In this document: positions 37,190 through 45,435 of the stretch, one piece after another
How positions within the stretch are numbered: position 1 is the first letter of the stretch
Layout: each line of letters starts with the position of its first letter
Source of the DNA: Knoellia sp. Soil729
GTDB lineage: Bacteria > Actinomycetota > Actinomycetes > Actinomycetales > Dermatophilaceae
Reading direction: 5' to 3'
DNA length: 64,000 nt
NCBI RefSeq assembly: GCF_001427985.1
Contig: NZ_LMSA01000003.1
Coordinates: 48,849 to 112,848 of the forward strand
The notes under the pieces: generated by a model
Told to the model about the DNA's origin: nothing
The model's database searches: none
Seen by the model: the letters and a program-made list of their open reading frames with translations, nothing else
Program-made: the position numbers and the translations under genes

Positions 37190-37788
37190 CGACCTCACCC
37201 GACTCGGCGTTCGTGGACGAGCTGCACTCCCAAGCACGCAAGTCCTGGTCAGAGATCGTTGCCCGACTCGGGGAGCCGGACCTGGTGCAGGCCGTCGACG
37301 CCGCTGGCCGCGAGATATTCGCGGCCCTCGCGCAGGGACACCAGCTCCTCATTCTCGGCAATGGTGGAAGTGCGGCCATGGCCAGCCATGTGGCTGCGGA
37401 GTTTGCGGGCAAGTGCGTGCTCGACCGCGAGCCACTGCCGGCCATCAGCCTGGCTGAGTCCTCCACCGTGATCACTGCGGTGGGCAACGACTTCGGCTTC
37501 GACCAGGTCTTCGTTCGAGGCGTGCGCGCCCACGGGCGACGCGGAGACGTCCTGCTCGCGATGTCCACCAGCGGGTCCTCGCCCAACGTGCTTGCGGCGC
37601 TCGAGGCAGCCAGGGCTCGGCACATCACGACCATCCTGCTCACCGGGGAGTCGGGGACAGACGCACACCTGGCCGACCACGTGCTCCGAGCACCATCGAG
37701 CTACACCCCGAGGATCCAGGAGATCCACCTGATGTGGTCGCACTCCTGGTGCGAGGCGGTGGACTCCGCTTGGGCGGCGCAGAGCTGA
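37186..37788 (+). CDS. gmhA: Sedoheptulose 7-phosphate isomerase GmhA (SIS domain)
   Basis: A 200-residue single SIS-domain protein. GmhA turns sedoheptulose 7-phosphate into D-glycero-D-manno-heptose 7-phosphate. Motifs: LLILGNGGSAAMASHVAAEF, where GmhA usually has a zinc or substrate His near this helix, AESSTVITAVGNDFGFDQVF, LAMSTSGSSPNVLAALEAA, and a C-terminal RIQEIHLMWSHSWCEAVD whose Gln-Glu-x-His is the GmhA catalytic pattern. The GTG at 37186 overlaps the hddA stop (GTGA); another GTG at 37171 is possible. DiaA, a related replication factor, is the main alternative family, but the hddA and gmhB neighbours favour GmhA. Confidence 0.88.
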   Translation: MTTSPDSAFVDELHSQARKSWSEIVARLGEPDLVQAVDAAGREIFAALAQGHQLLILGNGGSAAMASHVAAEFAGKCVLDREPLPAISLAESSTVITAVGNDFGFDQVFVRGVRAHGRRGDVLLAMSTSGSSPNVLAALEAARARHITTILLTGESGTDAHLADHVLRAPSSYTPRIQEIHLMWSHSWCEAVDSAWAAQS

Positions 37789-38318
37789 CGTCGCAGGCCC
37801 AGCCCGAGGCGCCCTGGGACATCGTCTTCCTCGATCGCGACGGCACGATCAACGTCAGGGTCGACGGGTACGTCACCAGCCCCCTCGACCTGAACCTCCT
37901 GCCTGGTGCGGCGAAGGCAGTGGCTCGTCTCAACCGCAGCGGGTGTCGCGTCGTGCTGGTCACCAACCAACGAGGCCTTGCCACCGGGTCGCTGTCATGG
38001 AGCCAGTGGGCGAGGGTGATGTCGCGTCTCGACGAGCTTCTGGCCGCTGAAGGTGCCCACATCGACAGTGTCGAGCTGTGCCCGCACCAACGAGGCGAGT
38101 GCACGTGTCGCAAGCCGCAGCCAGGGCTGTTCATGGGCGCGCTGGAGGCAGCACCATGGGCGCGTCCTCATCGCTGCGCCATGGTCGGGGACATGACGAG
38201 CGATGTGGTCCCGGCACGCGCCCTGGGGATGCGTGCCATCCTCCTGGGCGAAGATGCGCCCAGCCTGCACGAGGCCGTCGAGGACCTGCTCGCTCCTCCT
38301 GCTCCGTCCGGCGAATGA
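37749..38318 (+). CDS. gmhB: D-glycero-D-manno-heptose 1,7-bisphosphate phosphatase GmhB (HAD)
   Basis: An about 189-residue HAD phosphatase that removes the C7 phosphate of heptose 1,7-bisphosphate. Motif I is DIVFLDRDGTINVRVDGYV, motif II VVLVTNQRGLATG, and the zinc loop CPHQRGECTCRKPQPG has the C-x-H and C-x-C ligands of GmhB/HisB phosphatases; motif III/IV is CAMVGDMTSDVVPARALGM. Starts at GTG 37734, GTG 37749 or TTG 37770 are all in frame; the last has GGTGGA 6 nt upstream, so the true overlap with gmhA may be only 19 bases. HisB-N is the alternative, but hddA and gmhA neighbours decide. Confidence 0.87.
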   Translation: MRGGGLRLGGAELTSQAQPEAPWDIVFLDRDGTINVRVDGYVTSPLDLNLLPGAAKAVARLNRSGCRVVLVTNQRGLATGSLSWSQWARVMSRLDELLAAEGAHIDSVELCPHQRGECTCRKPQPGLFMGALEAAPWARPHRCAMVGDMTSDVVPARALGMRAILLGEDAPSLHEAVEDLLAPPAPSGE

Positions 38319-40030
38319 GCGTCACCAAGCCGGACCGGACCACTCTGGTGCCACTGCTCGTGGCAGCTGTGGTCGCCTTCGTGGTGCTGGGGCCTGCGCT
38401 GCGTCCGGGGGTGGTGCTCGCCTATGACCTGGCCTGGTCCCCGGATGCCCGCCTCACGCCGTTCGCCCTCGGAACCGCTGGAGCAGCACCGCGCGCCGTC
38501 CCCAGTGATGCCGTGGCGATCATGCTGGGCCAGCTGCTCGGAGCGGGTGTGGCTCAGTCCGCGCTGCTGTTCGGCACGCTGGTGCTGGCGGGAGTGGGCG
38601 CGGCACGCCTCGCGACCGTCCTTGCCCCGAACCTCCTGATGGTCGGTCGCGTGGTGGCGGTCATCGCTGCCATCTGGAACCCCTTCGTCCTCGAGCGGTT
38701 GGTCATCGGTCACTGGACGGTCCTCCTTGCGTATGCCGCCCTGCCGCACCTTCTGGTCGCGGGCATGGCGGTGCGGCGGGGAACCAGACCCGCATGGTCA
38801 CCGGCCGTGGGAATTGCAGCCTGCGGAGTCGGCGGGGCCAATGGCCTCGTGATCGTCGTCCTGGCAGTCGTCCTCGTGCTCGCCGTGCCCGACACCCAGT
38901 GGCGGGCGCTGGCATGGTCCGTTGCGTCCGCCGCGGGCGCGTCGATGGTGTGGGCACTGCCGGCCCTGGCCTCTGGTGTCGCCTCGGCACCGCAAGGAGT
39001 GGGCGCTTTCGCCGCGAAGGCGGACACGCCGCTGGGAGTGCTCGCGTCCTTGGCCAGCGGTGGTGGCTTCTGGAACCCGGCGAGCCATCCATCCGAACGA
39101 TCAGTGGTGGTCGTGGCGCTCGTCTCCCTGCTGGTGGCGCTGCTCTCGTGGGTGGCCGCCCTTCGAGGCGCTCTGGCCCAGCGCGCCCTGGCGATCGCCC
39201 TCCCGGGGGTCGCCGGCTTGGCGATCGCCTGGGCAAGTGCGCTCGACCCGCTCGGTGCGTGGACCGCCGTCGTGGTCCATCTTCCGGGCGGAGGTGTCCT
39301 ACGAGACGCGCAGAAGCTCCTGGCGCCGTGGGTCGCCGTGGTCGCGGCCGGAACCGGTGTCCTCGCGGCAGAGGTGGTGCGGTCGCGGCGTGTCGGTCCA
39401 GCACTGGTGGTTCTGGTGGCCACTCTGCCGGTGGCGCTCCTCCCATCCCTGGCCTGGGGAGTGGGAGGGCGGGTGAGGGCGATCGAGGTCCCGGCCGACC
39501 TCCGGGCCATCTCCGAGGGCTTGTCGCGCACTGCGGGCGGCTCCGTGGGCCTTCTGCCCTGGTCGCAGTACCGCCGCTACCAGTGGAATGGGGACCGCGT
39601 GTCGCTCACGCTCGTCCCCAGAATGCTCGATCATCCCGTCATCTTCGACGACTCGCTGCCACTCTCCTCGGGCGACGTGCCGGGAGAGAACCCGGCAGCT
39701 CGACGTGTCACGGAGCGGATCACAGCGGGCGTCCCAGCGGTGGAGGCGCTCGCGCGCGAAGGGGTGCGTTGGGTGGTCATCGAGAAGGACGGAGGCGGCG
39801 ACGTGGCGCCAGCGCTCACGACGATGCCGAAGGGCGCCGTTGTGGTGTCCGATGAGCCGCGCGTCAGAGTGCTCGAGTTTCCCGGCGCAAGCACGGTGCC
39901 GGGAAGCATGAGCATGGCGGGTCGCCTGGGGTGGATAATGACGTGCCTCACGTGGCTCGTTGCGGCGGCGTGTCTCGCTCGCGATGTGACCCGGAGCCTT
40001 CGTGACCGGCTGGTAGGGTCTGGCCCATGA
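38315..40030 (+). CDS. GT-C-like multispanning membrane protein
   Basis: A 571-residue integral membrane protein with about 11-12 spans. The first span (LLVAAVVAFVVLGPAL) is followed by an outer loop GVVLAYDLAWSPDARLTP with Asp38 where GT-C enzymes keep their catalytic acid. IWNPFVLERLVIGHWTVLLAY resembles the re-entrant or second-loop region of arabinosyl/mannosyl GT-C proteins. A soluble C-terminal part (about 400-540) ends with a last span. Position and layout resemble Rv0226c of M. tuberculosis as I recall it; no function has been shown for that. ATG overlaps the gmhB stop (ATGA), and the next small gene starts inside its last codons. Confidence 0.72.
   Translation: MSVTKPDRTTLVPLLVAAVVAFVVLGPALRPGVVLAYDLAWSPDARLTPFALGTAGAAPRAVPSDAVAIMLGQLLGAGVAQSALLFGTLVLAGVGAARLATVLAPNLLMVGRVVAVIAAIWNPFVLERLVIGHWTVLLAYAALPHLLVAGMAVRRGTRPAWSPAVGIAACGVGGANGLVIVVLAVVLVLAVPDTQWRALAWSVASAAGASMVWALPALASGVASAPQGVGAFAAKADTPLGVLASLASGGGFWNPASHPSERSVVVVALVSLLVALLSWVAALRGALAQRALAIALPGVAGLAIAWASALDPLGAWTAVVVHLPGGGVLRDAQKLLAPWVAVVAAGTGVLAAEVVRSRRVGPALVVLVATLPVALLPSLAWGVGGRVRAIEVPADLRAISEGLSRTAGGSVGLLPWSQYRRYQWNGDRVSLTLVPRMLDHPVIFDDSLPLSSGDVPGENPAARRVTERITAGVPAVEALAREGVRWVVIEKDGGGDVAPALTTMPKGAVVVSDEPRVRVLEFPGASTVPGSMSMAGRLGWIMTCLTWLVAAACLARDVTRSLRDRLVGSGP
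40014..40019 (+). promoter_or_regulatory. -10 box of a leaderless promoter for the DUF2613 gene
   Basis: TAGGGT ends 7 nt before the ATG at 40027. The surrounding CTGGTAGGGTCT is repeated exactly at 46601-46612, upstream of the DUF3068 gene, suggesting shared promoter design. Confidence 0.45.
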
Positions 40031-40173
40031 CTTCTGCTGTTGGGCCCTTCGCGTCCATCGCCGCCGGTGTGGTCCTCGCCCTGATTGCCATCATCGGGGG
40101 TGTGAGCGCCATCAACCCGGGCGCGAACCCGGCCGCGGCTTCCGAGCAGGTCGTGCGCTACGACGCTCCGTGA
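40027..40173 (+). CDS. DUF2613-type small membrane/secreted protein
   Basis: A 48-residue protein, easily missed because of its size. It starts MTSAVGPFASIAAGVVLALI, a single span of about 22 residues, continues IGGVSAINPGANPAA and ends SEQVVRYDAP. The pattern of one span, a small residue-rich linker and a C-terminal VxYD matches DUF2613, whose M. tuberculosis member (Rv0236A) lies beside aftD (Rv0236c). Here aftD begins 1.26 kb further on, past a GT4 gene on the other strand. Role unknown; a small subunit or chaperone of the AftD system is a fair hypothesis. Its ATG overlaps the preceding stop (ATGA) and also shows leaderless spacing. Confidence 0.78.
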   Translation: MTSAVGPFASIAAGVVLALIAIIGGVSAINPGANPAAASEQVVRYDAP

Positions 40174-40185
40174 GCGGCTCGGGCC

Positions 40186-41295
40186 TCACCGTCTGACCTG
40201 ACGCAGCAGCAAGTCCTCCCACGACTGTACGCAGTCGTCCCAGTGGAACCGGGAGACCCAGGTCCGCACGCGATCCGACATCGCCCTGCGCTCGTCGTGC
40301 TGGGTCAGCACCCGAGCCACGGTGTCGGCAAAACTGTGCGCCCCGGAGCTCGAGGCGCCGTTGACCAGCAGACCGGTCTCCTCATGCCTGATGGAGTCGG
40401 CTGGGCCACCTGCTTCGCGAAACGCAACTGTGGGAGTGCCGTGAACACCTGCTTCGACGACAACGAGCCCCCACCCTTCCTTGAGGCTCGGCATCGCGTG
40501 CACCCAGGCGCGTGCGAGGAGTCGATGCTTCTCTGCCTCGGAGACATGCCCGTGGAACGTCACCAGCTCATCGATCCCGAGCCTGGATGCATGCGCGCGA
40601 AGGGTGGGTTCCCACCACCCCGACCCGACCACGTCCAGGTGGATTCCCGGGATGCGGTGCCGCAGGCTGGCCACGGTGTCCAAGGCGATCTCGACGCGCT
40701 TCTGGGGGACCAGACGGCCCAGCACGATGACACGCGGCGAGTGCGATCTCTCCAGCCCCTCGTCGGCCACAGCGTCAGTGCCGTTGTGGATCAGTGTGAT
40801 CCGCTCGGGGTCCACGCCGAGCTGGACCAGTTCGCGCCGGGTCGAATGGCTGACCGCCACATAGTTCGAGCGCCGGTAGGCGGCTGGGGCCACCGAGGAC
40901 TCCAGCCACCATCCGAGGCGCGCCGTGCGGGGCCCGAAGACGAGGGGCCACTGTTCGCGGTGCACGTGGTGCACGAGGTTCACGACAGGGGTACTGGTGA
41001 CAAGGGGTGAGAGATACGGCACGCCGTTCTGGACGTCGACAACGACATCGTGTTGGGTCTGACTGCGCCCGAGGACGGCGATCGGATAGATCGAGTAGTG
41101 CCCGCCCCGGCGCACGTACCGGACTCCGGCGATCGTCTCGTCGGGCAAGGCGCCGGGGTAGGCGGCCGTGCGAAACGTCACCCCGTGGCCCCGGGCCGCC
41201 AGGCCCTCGGCCACCGTGACAAGGTACTTCTCGGCACCGCCGGCTTCCGGGTGGTTGAGGTCGCGCCAGTTGAGCAGCAGGACTCGCAGAGACAT
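40186..41295 (-). CDS. Family 4 glycosyltransferase (paralogue of the gene at 33324-34466)
   Basis: A 369-residue GT-B enzyme. LNWRDLNHPEAGGAEKYLV, VVVDVQNGVPYLSPL and NLVHHVHREQWPLVFG form the acceptor domain; VIVLGRLVPQKRVEIALDT and PSLKEGWGLVVVEAGVHGTP the donor domain with the E(x)7E pair. It shares these motifs with the other GT4, so one probably arose by duplication and now adds a different sugar or linkage. ATG at 41295 has GAGGACG upstream. Its promoter overlaps that of aftD: TAACCA on this strand and TACCAT on the other share the same bases near 41338-41347. Confidence 0.88.
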   Translation of the reverse strand: MSLRVLLLNWRDLNHPEAGGAEKYLVTVAEGLAARGHGVTFRTAAYPGALPDETIAGVRYVRRGGHYSIYPIAVLGRSQTQHDVVVDVQNGVPYLSPLVTSTPVVNLVHHVHREQWPLVFGPRTARLGWWLESSVAPAAYRRSNYVAVSHSTRRELVQLGVDPERITLIHNGTDAVADEGLERSHSPRVIVLGRLVPQKRVEIALDTVASLRHRIPGIHLDVVGSGWWEPTLRAHASRLGIDELVTFHGHVSEAEKHRLLARAWVHAMPSLKEGWGLVVVEAGVHGTPTVAFREAGGPADSIRHEETGLLVNGASSSGAHSFADTVARVLTQHDERRAMSDRVRTWVSRFHWDDCVQSWEDLLLRQVRR

Positions 41296-41341
41296 TCGTC
41301 CTCGAAGGGCTGGGTGACGGAGGCGTTCGGTGCCGCATGGT

Positions 41342-41347
41342 TACCAT
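41342..41347 (+). promoter_or_regulatory. -10 box upstream of aftD
   Basis: TACCAT, 6 nt before a GTG at 41354 that opens a 28-codon frame ending on the aftD start. The reverse strand reads TAACC over the same place, probably the -10 for the divergent GT4 gene. Confidence 0.35.
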
Positions 41348-41353
41348 TCCCGA

Positions 41354-41440
41354 GTGCGTTCCGAGCAAGGGCGAAGGTACCTCACCGGCCTTCGTCGGGG
41401 GAGGCTGCCGGTGCTCCACCGCAGAGATGGTTCTTGGTGA
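41354..41440 (+). CDS. Putative 28-residue leaderless leader peptide coupled to aftD
   Basis: A GTG-started frame of 28 codons, VRSEQGRRYLTGLRRGRL and ending RDGSW. Its start sits 6 nt after a TACCAT box, the same leaderless geometry as many genes here, and its TGA (41438-41440) overlaps the GTG of aftD in the GTGA arrangement used between most coupled genes of this window. No ribosome site precedes aftD, so ribosomes finishing this peptide could restart on aftD. It is Arg-rich and could be noise; conservation would decide. Confidence 0.3.
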   Translation: MRSEQGRRYLTGLRRGRLPVLHRRDGSW

Positions 41441-44400
41441 CCTCGCCAGTTCGCGACCGCAGCTGGATTCAGGCGTTCGCCGGTCTTCTCGTGGTGTGGA
41501 GCGTGGCATGGTCGGTGACTCCCGGCCGGATCTCGGAGGACACGAAGAACGACCTCTACGTCGACCCGTGGGGTTTCCTCGGGCGCGCGCTGCACCTGTG
41601 GGACCCCCAGGTGACCTGGGGCGGCTTGCAGAACCAGGCGTTCGGCTACCTGTTCCCCATGGGCCCCTTCTTCGGGATCGGCTCGGAGGTGCTGCCGATG
41701 TGGGTCGTGCAGCGCCTGTGGTGGATGGCCCTGCTCACCGCTGGCTTCGCGGCGATGATGGCACTCCTGCGAGCGTTCGGCGTTGCTGGCTCTGGGGTGC
41801 GCGTCATCGCCTCGCTGGCCTACGTCCTCGCGCCGCGCGTGATCAGCACCATTGGCGGACTTTCATCGGAGGCGCAGCCTCAGCTGCTCGCGCCGGCGAT
41901 TCTCCTTCCCCTCGTCCTCGTCGAGCGGGGCAGGGTGGGAGCACGCAAGGGTGCCGCTCTCAGCGGGGTCGCCCTCCTCTGCTGTGGGGGAGTGAACGCC
42001 ACCGCCACCGCGTTCGCGGTCCTCCCCGCCGCGATCTGGTTGGTGACCCGTCGCTCCTGGTGGAGACGACCGGTGACCTGGGTGTGGGGAGCGTGTGTCC
42101 TGGCCGCCACGAGCTGGTGGCTCGTGCCACTGGTCGTCATGGGTCGCTACTCGCCTCCCTTCCTCGAATGGATCGAGAACGCACAGACGGTGACGGCCCA
42201 GATCACCCTGCTCGATGTCTTCCGCGGAACGACTCACTGGCTCGGCCATCTGGTCACGTCGGGCGGTGTCTGGTGGCCAGCAGGTTTCGAGCTGGTGTCG
42301 AGTCGGGCAAGCATCGTGGCCACGACCTGCGTGATGGCCCTGGGTCTGGCGGGTTTCCTGGTTCGCGGCCTTCCGCACCGAGCCTTCCTGCTGACCTGTC
42401 TCGCCCTTGGGGTGCTGTTCATCTCGTTGCCCCACCAAGGACCGTTCGACTCCCCGCTGGCGCATCCGGTACAGCAGGCCCTCGATGGGCCCCTTGCACC
42501 GCTTCGCAACGTTCACAAGGCTGATCTGCTCATCCGGCTGCCGCTCGCGGTGGGGCTGGCCCACCTGCTCAGGAGGCTCGCCGTCTGGCGACCTCGCCGG
42601 GCGTGGCTCGGGGGGGCTGCGCTCACTGCAGCCACTCTGACGGTGATCGGGGCCGCGGCACCAGGGTTCAGCGGGGCCATCGCCCCACGCGGGTCCTTCG
42701 TCGAGGTGGCCGAGCCCTGGCGGGACCTCGGGCGCTGGCTCGACGGCCGCACGGACGGTCAAGCTCTCATCGTGCCCGCCTCGAGCTTCGGTGAGTACCT
42801 CTGGGGGCGGCCGATGGACGAACCCTTGCGAGCGCTGACATCAACCCCGTATGCCGTGCGGGATGCCGTGCCGCTCGCGCCCGCCGGGACGGTTCGGCTG
42901 CTCGACGAGGTCGAGACGCGGCTGCAGACCGGCCGGCCTCTCGGCGGGGCGGACTCCATGCTGCGGGCCGCGGGCGTTCGATACCTAGTCGTCCGCAATG
43001 ACCTCGCCGCCTGGGAAGCAGGGCAGCCACCAGTGGCCATTGGCCGTTCTGCCGTGGTCAACACCGCGGGGGCCTCTTTCGTCAAGGGGTTCGGTAAGAC
43101 CTGGGTGGACTCCTCGGGGGAGCGGGTGTTTCCCCTGGAGGTGTATGCACTCAAGGGCCACGTGGCTACCGATCTGGAGATGTGGGCGGCCGACGACCTG
43201 GTCGGTGCCTCCGGAGCTTCAGAGGACTTGGCCCGTCTCGCGGACGCCGGCATGGGTGGTCGTCCGGTGATCTTCGACGGAGACCGCACCCTCAACCTCG
43301 AGCCCGGTTCGGATGTCGTCACGGATGGCTTCCGGGCCAGGGACCGCTGGTTCGGTGCTCCACGAGGACAGGACGTGACGAACACCCTCGACGAGCACGA
43401 CGCGCTGACCTCGGCGGACTACCTGCCCTGGCCCGGGGTCGAGCACCGGTCCGTGGTGACGTACACCGGCATACGGGATGTGCGTGCGTCGTCGTCAATC
43501 GCCCAGGACTTTGGAGTCGCGGGACTCCAGCCGGCCCACCGGGCGTTCGCGGCACTGGACGGCAATCCCCGTACCTCGTGGGCAGCGGCATTCGACGATG
43601 ACCCCACCTTGACCATCGAGCTGGAGAAACCCACCGAGCTGCGGCGCATGAGCGTTCAGGCCTACGTCGACAGGGTGCGGTTCGGCAAGGGACTTGGCAT
43701 CCCGACCGAGCTCACCGTGTCGACGGATGCCGGCTCACTGGACGTGCGGCTCTCGACGACCGAACGGCCGACGACCATCGAGCTTCCCGCTGGCCTGACG
43801 AGCCAGGTCACCATCCACATCCGCCGCACGACTGCTGGCAAGCCCGCCACCGTGGTCACGGGGCTGGCCGAGGTCCGCCTGCCCGGGATCAGTCCGGTCG
43901 AGGCGGTGAGGACGCCGAGCACGGTGTCGGGATCAGCCCAGACTGCCGTGCTGGGGGCAGGGCTGCCCGGAACGGATGGGTGTGCCCTGTTCGCGCGGCA
44001 CTTCACCTGCTACTCGGGTCTCCTCGTGGATCCCGAGTCCACGGGTGCGATGGTGCGCACGATAGAAGGACTGGCGACCGGCGACCGGGTCATCACCGGG
44101 ACCCTGGCGGTTGACCCCCTCGCCGTGCCCCAAGAGCTCCTGACTGTTCCAGGGGTGGAGGTGACGACCAGCAGCCTGCGCGGGTACGCCCCCTCAGCAC
44201 TTCCACAGTCGATCATCGACTCGGATCCCCGGACTGCGTGGAGCCCCGCTCCGGACGACTCCTCACCCTCGGTCACGATAAGACTCGATCAGCCCACAGC
44301 GATCCAGGGTCTACGTCTGCAGACGCGAGGAGACTGGGCCAAGAAGGAAGCGCCCGCCGTCGTGGTGGACATCGACGGGTCCGAGCTGACTCGAAGGCTG

Positions 44401-45435
44401 CCGGAGCACGGGGTCCTCAGCCTTCCACCGAGGACCGGACGGCACATATCGATCACGTTCGTCTCGGTTCCCGGACGGGGTCGGCCTGGCGTGGGAGCGC
44501 TCGAGCTCGAGGAGCTCGAGATCGTCGGTCACCCCTTCGCGCCGCCCGTGGACACGGTCAGCAGTGGCTGCGGTGAAGGTCCGCGAGTCACGGTGGACGG
44601 CCAGTTCGTGCCGACCGCCGCAGAGGGTCGGCGTGACGCGCTGTTCGGCATCGGCGCGTTCACCTGGCGCACCTGCGAGCCGGTCAGGGTGGCCGCTGCC
44701 AGCTCGCACACGCTGACCGTCGACTCGTGGCGCGGTCTCGCACCCCGCAGCGCCGTGCTGGCACCGGAGCGCGACGCCACCGCCGCTCACTCTCAGGTGG
44801 TGTCGCACCGGCGACCCACCCCGACCCGGCTCACCGCAGATCTGTCCTCCGGAGCCCTGCGCGTCCTCGTCATGGGTGAGAACGCCAACCCTGGGTGGCA
44901 GGCGACCCTGGGGGGCTCGCGCCTCGCGGCGCAGGTGGTCGATGGGCGGAGGCAGGGTTTCGTCGTGCCCACTGGCGCCGCCGGTCGGCTCACCATCGAG
45001 TTCGCTCCCGATCGTGCGTATCGATGGGGGCTGGGAGCCGGGAGCGTTATGGCGGCACTGGTCGTGCTGCTCGCCGTGTGGCCTGACCGGGCCACGCGGC
45101 GCCGAGTGGCTCGCGGTGCCAAGAGGTACGGCGCCGTACCGGTGCTCACGGCCACGGCCACGGCCACGGCCACGGTCGTGTGGTGTGCCCTGATCGCTGG
45201 GCCAGCCGGAGTTGCCGTCGGGGTGGCGATGGTCATCGTCAGCCACTTGGGACGCCACCGACGACTGTGGCTCGTCTCCTCAGTGCTGAGTCTCACCCTT
45301 GCAGCCGCGGTCATCCAGTCCTGGGTAGCGCCCGGCCGCGTCGGGAGCTCAGCGGTCGAGGCGTCGGTCAGGCTGTTGGTGCTGGCGGCGCTCGCGATCG
45401 CGCTGGCGACCCAGGAAGCGCCCGACGAGCGCTGA
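41437..45435 (+). CDS. aftD: Alpha-(1->3)-arabinofuranosyltransferase AftD homologue (DUF3367)
   Basis: A 1332-residue GT-C transferase. After span 1 (AFAGLLVVWSVAWSV) the outer loop ISEDTKNDLYVDPWGFLGRA carries Asp35 and further acids, then WDPQVTWGGLQNQAFGYLFP, the AftD/DUF3367 signature. About eleven spans reach residue 400; the outer half contains carbohydrate-binding discoidin-like segments (FAALDGNPRTSWAAAF; SIIDSDPRTAWSPAPD) and ends with several spans (about 1190-1325). AftD adds branching arabinofuranose to arabinogalactan and LAM from a decaprenyl-phospho donor in mycobacteria; here the polymer is unknown. Start GTG 41437 (or TTG 41434) lacks a ribosome site. The last 87 bases overlap the convergent acyltransferase. 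Confidence 0.85.
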   Translation: MTSPVRDRSWIQAFAGLLVVWSVAWSVTPGRISEDTKNDLYVDPWGFLGRALHLWDPQVTWGGLQNQAFGYLFPMGPFFGIGSEVLPMWVVQRLWWMALLTAGFAAMMALLRAFGVAGSGVRVIASLAYVLAPRVISTIGGLSSEAQPQLLAPAILLPLVLVERGRVGARKGAALSGVALLCCGGVNATATAFAVLPAAIWLVTRRSWWRRPVTWVWGACVLAATSWWLVPLVVMGRYSPPFLEWIENAQTVTAQITLLDVFRGTTHWLGHLVTSGGVWWPAGFELVSSRASIVATTCVMALGLAGFLVRGLPHRAFLLTCLALGVLFISLPHQGPFDSPLAHPVQQALDGPLAPLRNVHKADLLIRLPLAVGLAHLLRRLAVWRPRRAWLGGAALTAATLTVIGAAAPGFSGAIAPRGSFVEVAEPWRDLGRWLDGRTDGQALIVPASSFGEYLWGRPMDEPLRALTSTPYAVRDAVPLAPAGTVRLLDEVETRLQTGRPLGGADSMLRAAGVRYLVVRNDLAAWEAGQPPVAIGRSAVVNTAGASFVKGFGKTWVDSSGERVFPLEVYALKGHVATDLEMWAADDLVGASGASEDLARLADAGMGGRPVIFDGDRTLNLEPGSDVVTDGFRARDRWFGAPRGQDVTNTLDEHDALTSADYLPWPGVEHRSVVTYTGIRDVRASSSIAQDFGVAGLQPAHRAFAALDGNPRTSWAAAFDDDPTLTIELEKPTELRRMSVQAYVDRVRFGKGLGIPTELTVSTDAGSLDVRLSTTERPTTIELPAGLTSQVTIHIRRTTAGKPATVVTGLAEVRLPGISPVEAVRTPSTVSGSAQTAVLGAGLPGTDGCALFARHFTCYSGLLVDPESTGAMVRTIEGLATGDRVITGTLAVDPLAVPQELLTVPGVEVTTSSLRGYAPSALPQSIIDSDPRTAWSPAPDDSSPSVTIRLDQPTAIQGLRLQTRGDWAKKEAPAVVVDIDGSELTRRLPEHGVLSLPPRTGRHISITFVSVPGRGRPGVGALELEELEIVGHPFAPPVDTVSSGCGEGPRVTVDGQFVPTAAEGRRDALFGIGAFTWRTCEPVRVAAASSHTLTVDSWRGLAPRSAVLAPERDATAAHSQVVSHRRPTPTRLTADLSSGALRVLVMGENANPGWQATLGGSRLAAQVVDGRRQGFVVPTGAAGRLTIEFAPDRAYRWGLGAGSVMAALVVLLAVWPDRATRRRVARGAKRYGAVPVLTATATATATVVWCALIAGPAGVAVGVAMVIVSHLGRHRRLWLVSSVLSLTLAAAVIQSWVAPGRVGSSAVEASVRLLVLAALAIALATQEAPDER
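45148..45171 (+). repeat. Hexanucleotide tandem repeat inside aftD
   Basis: Four perfect copies of ACGGCC followed by a near copy (ACGGTC), encoding the Thr-Ala repeat in LTATATATATVVW within a membrane span. Loss or gain of units would keep the frame and change span length by two residues. Confidence 0.7.

Noticed and set aside
40186..41010. Plus-strand open frames antisense to the second GT4 gene
   Set aside because: No motifs or start signals; the minus-strand protein has a full GT4 domain set.
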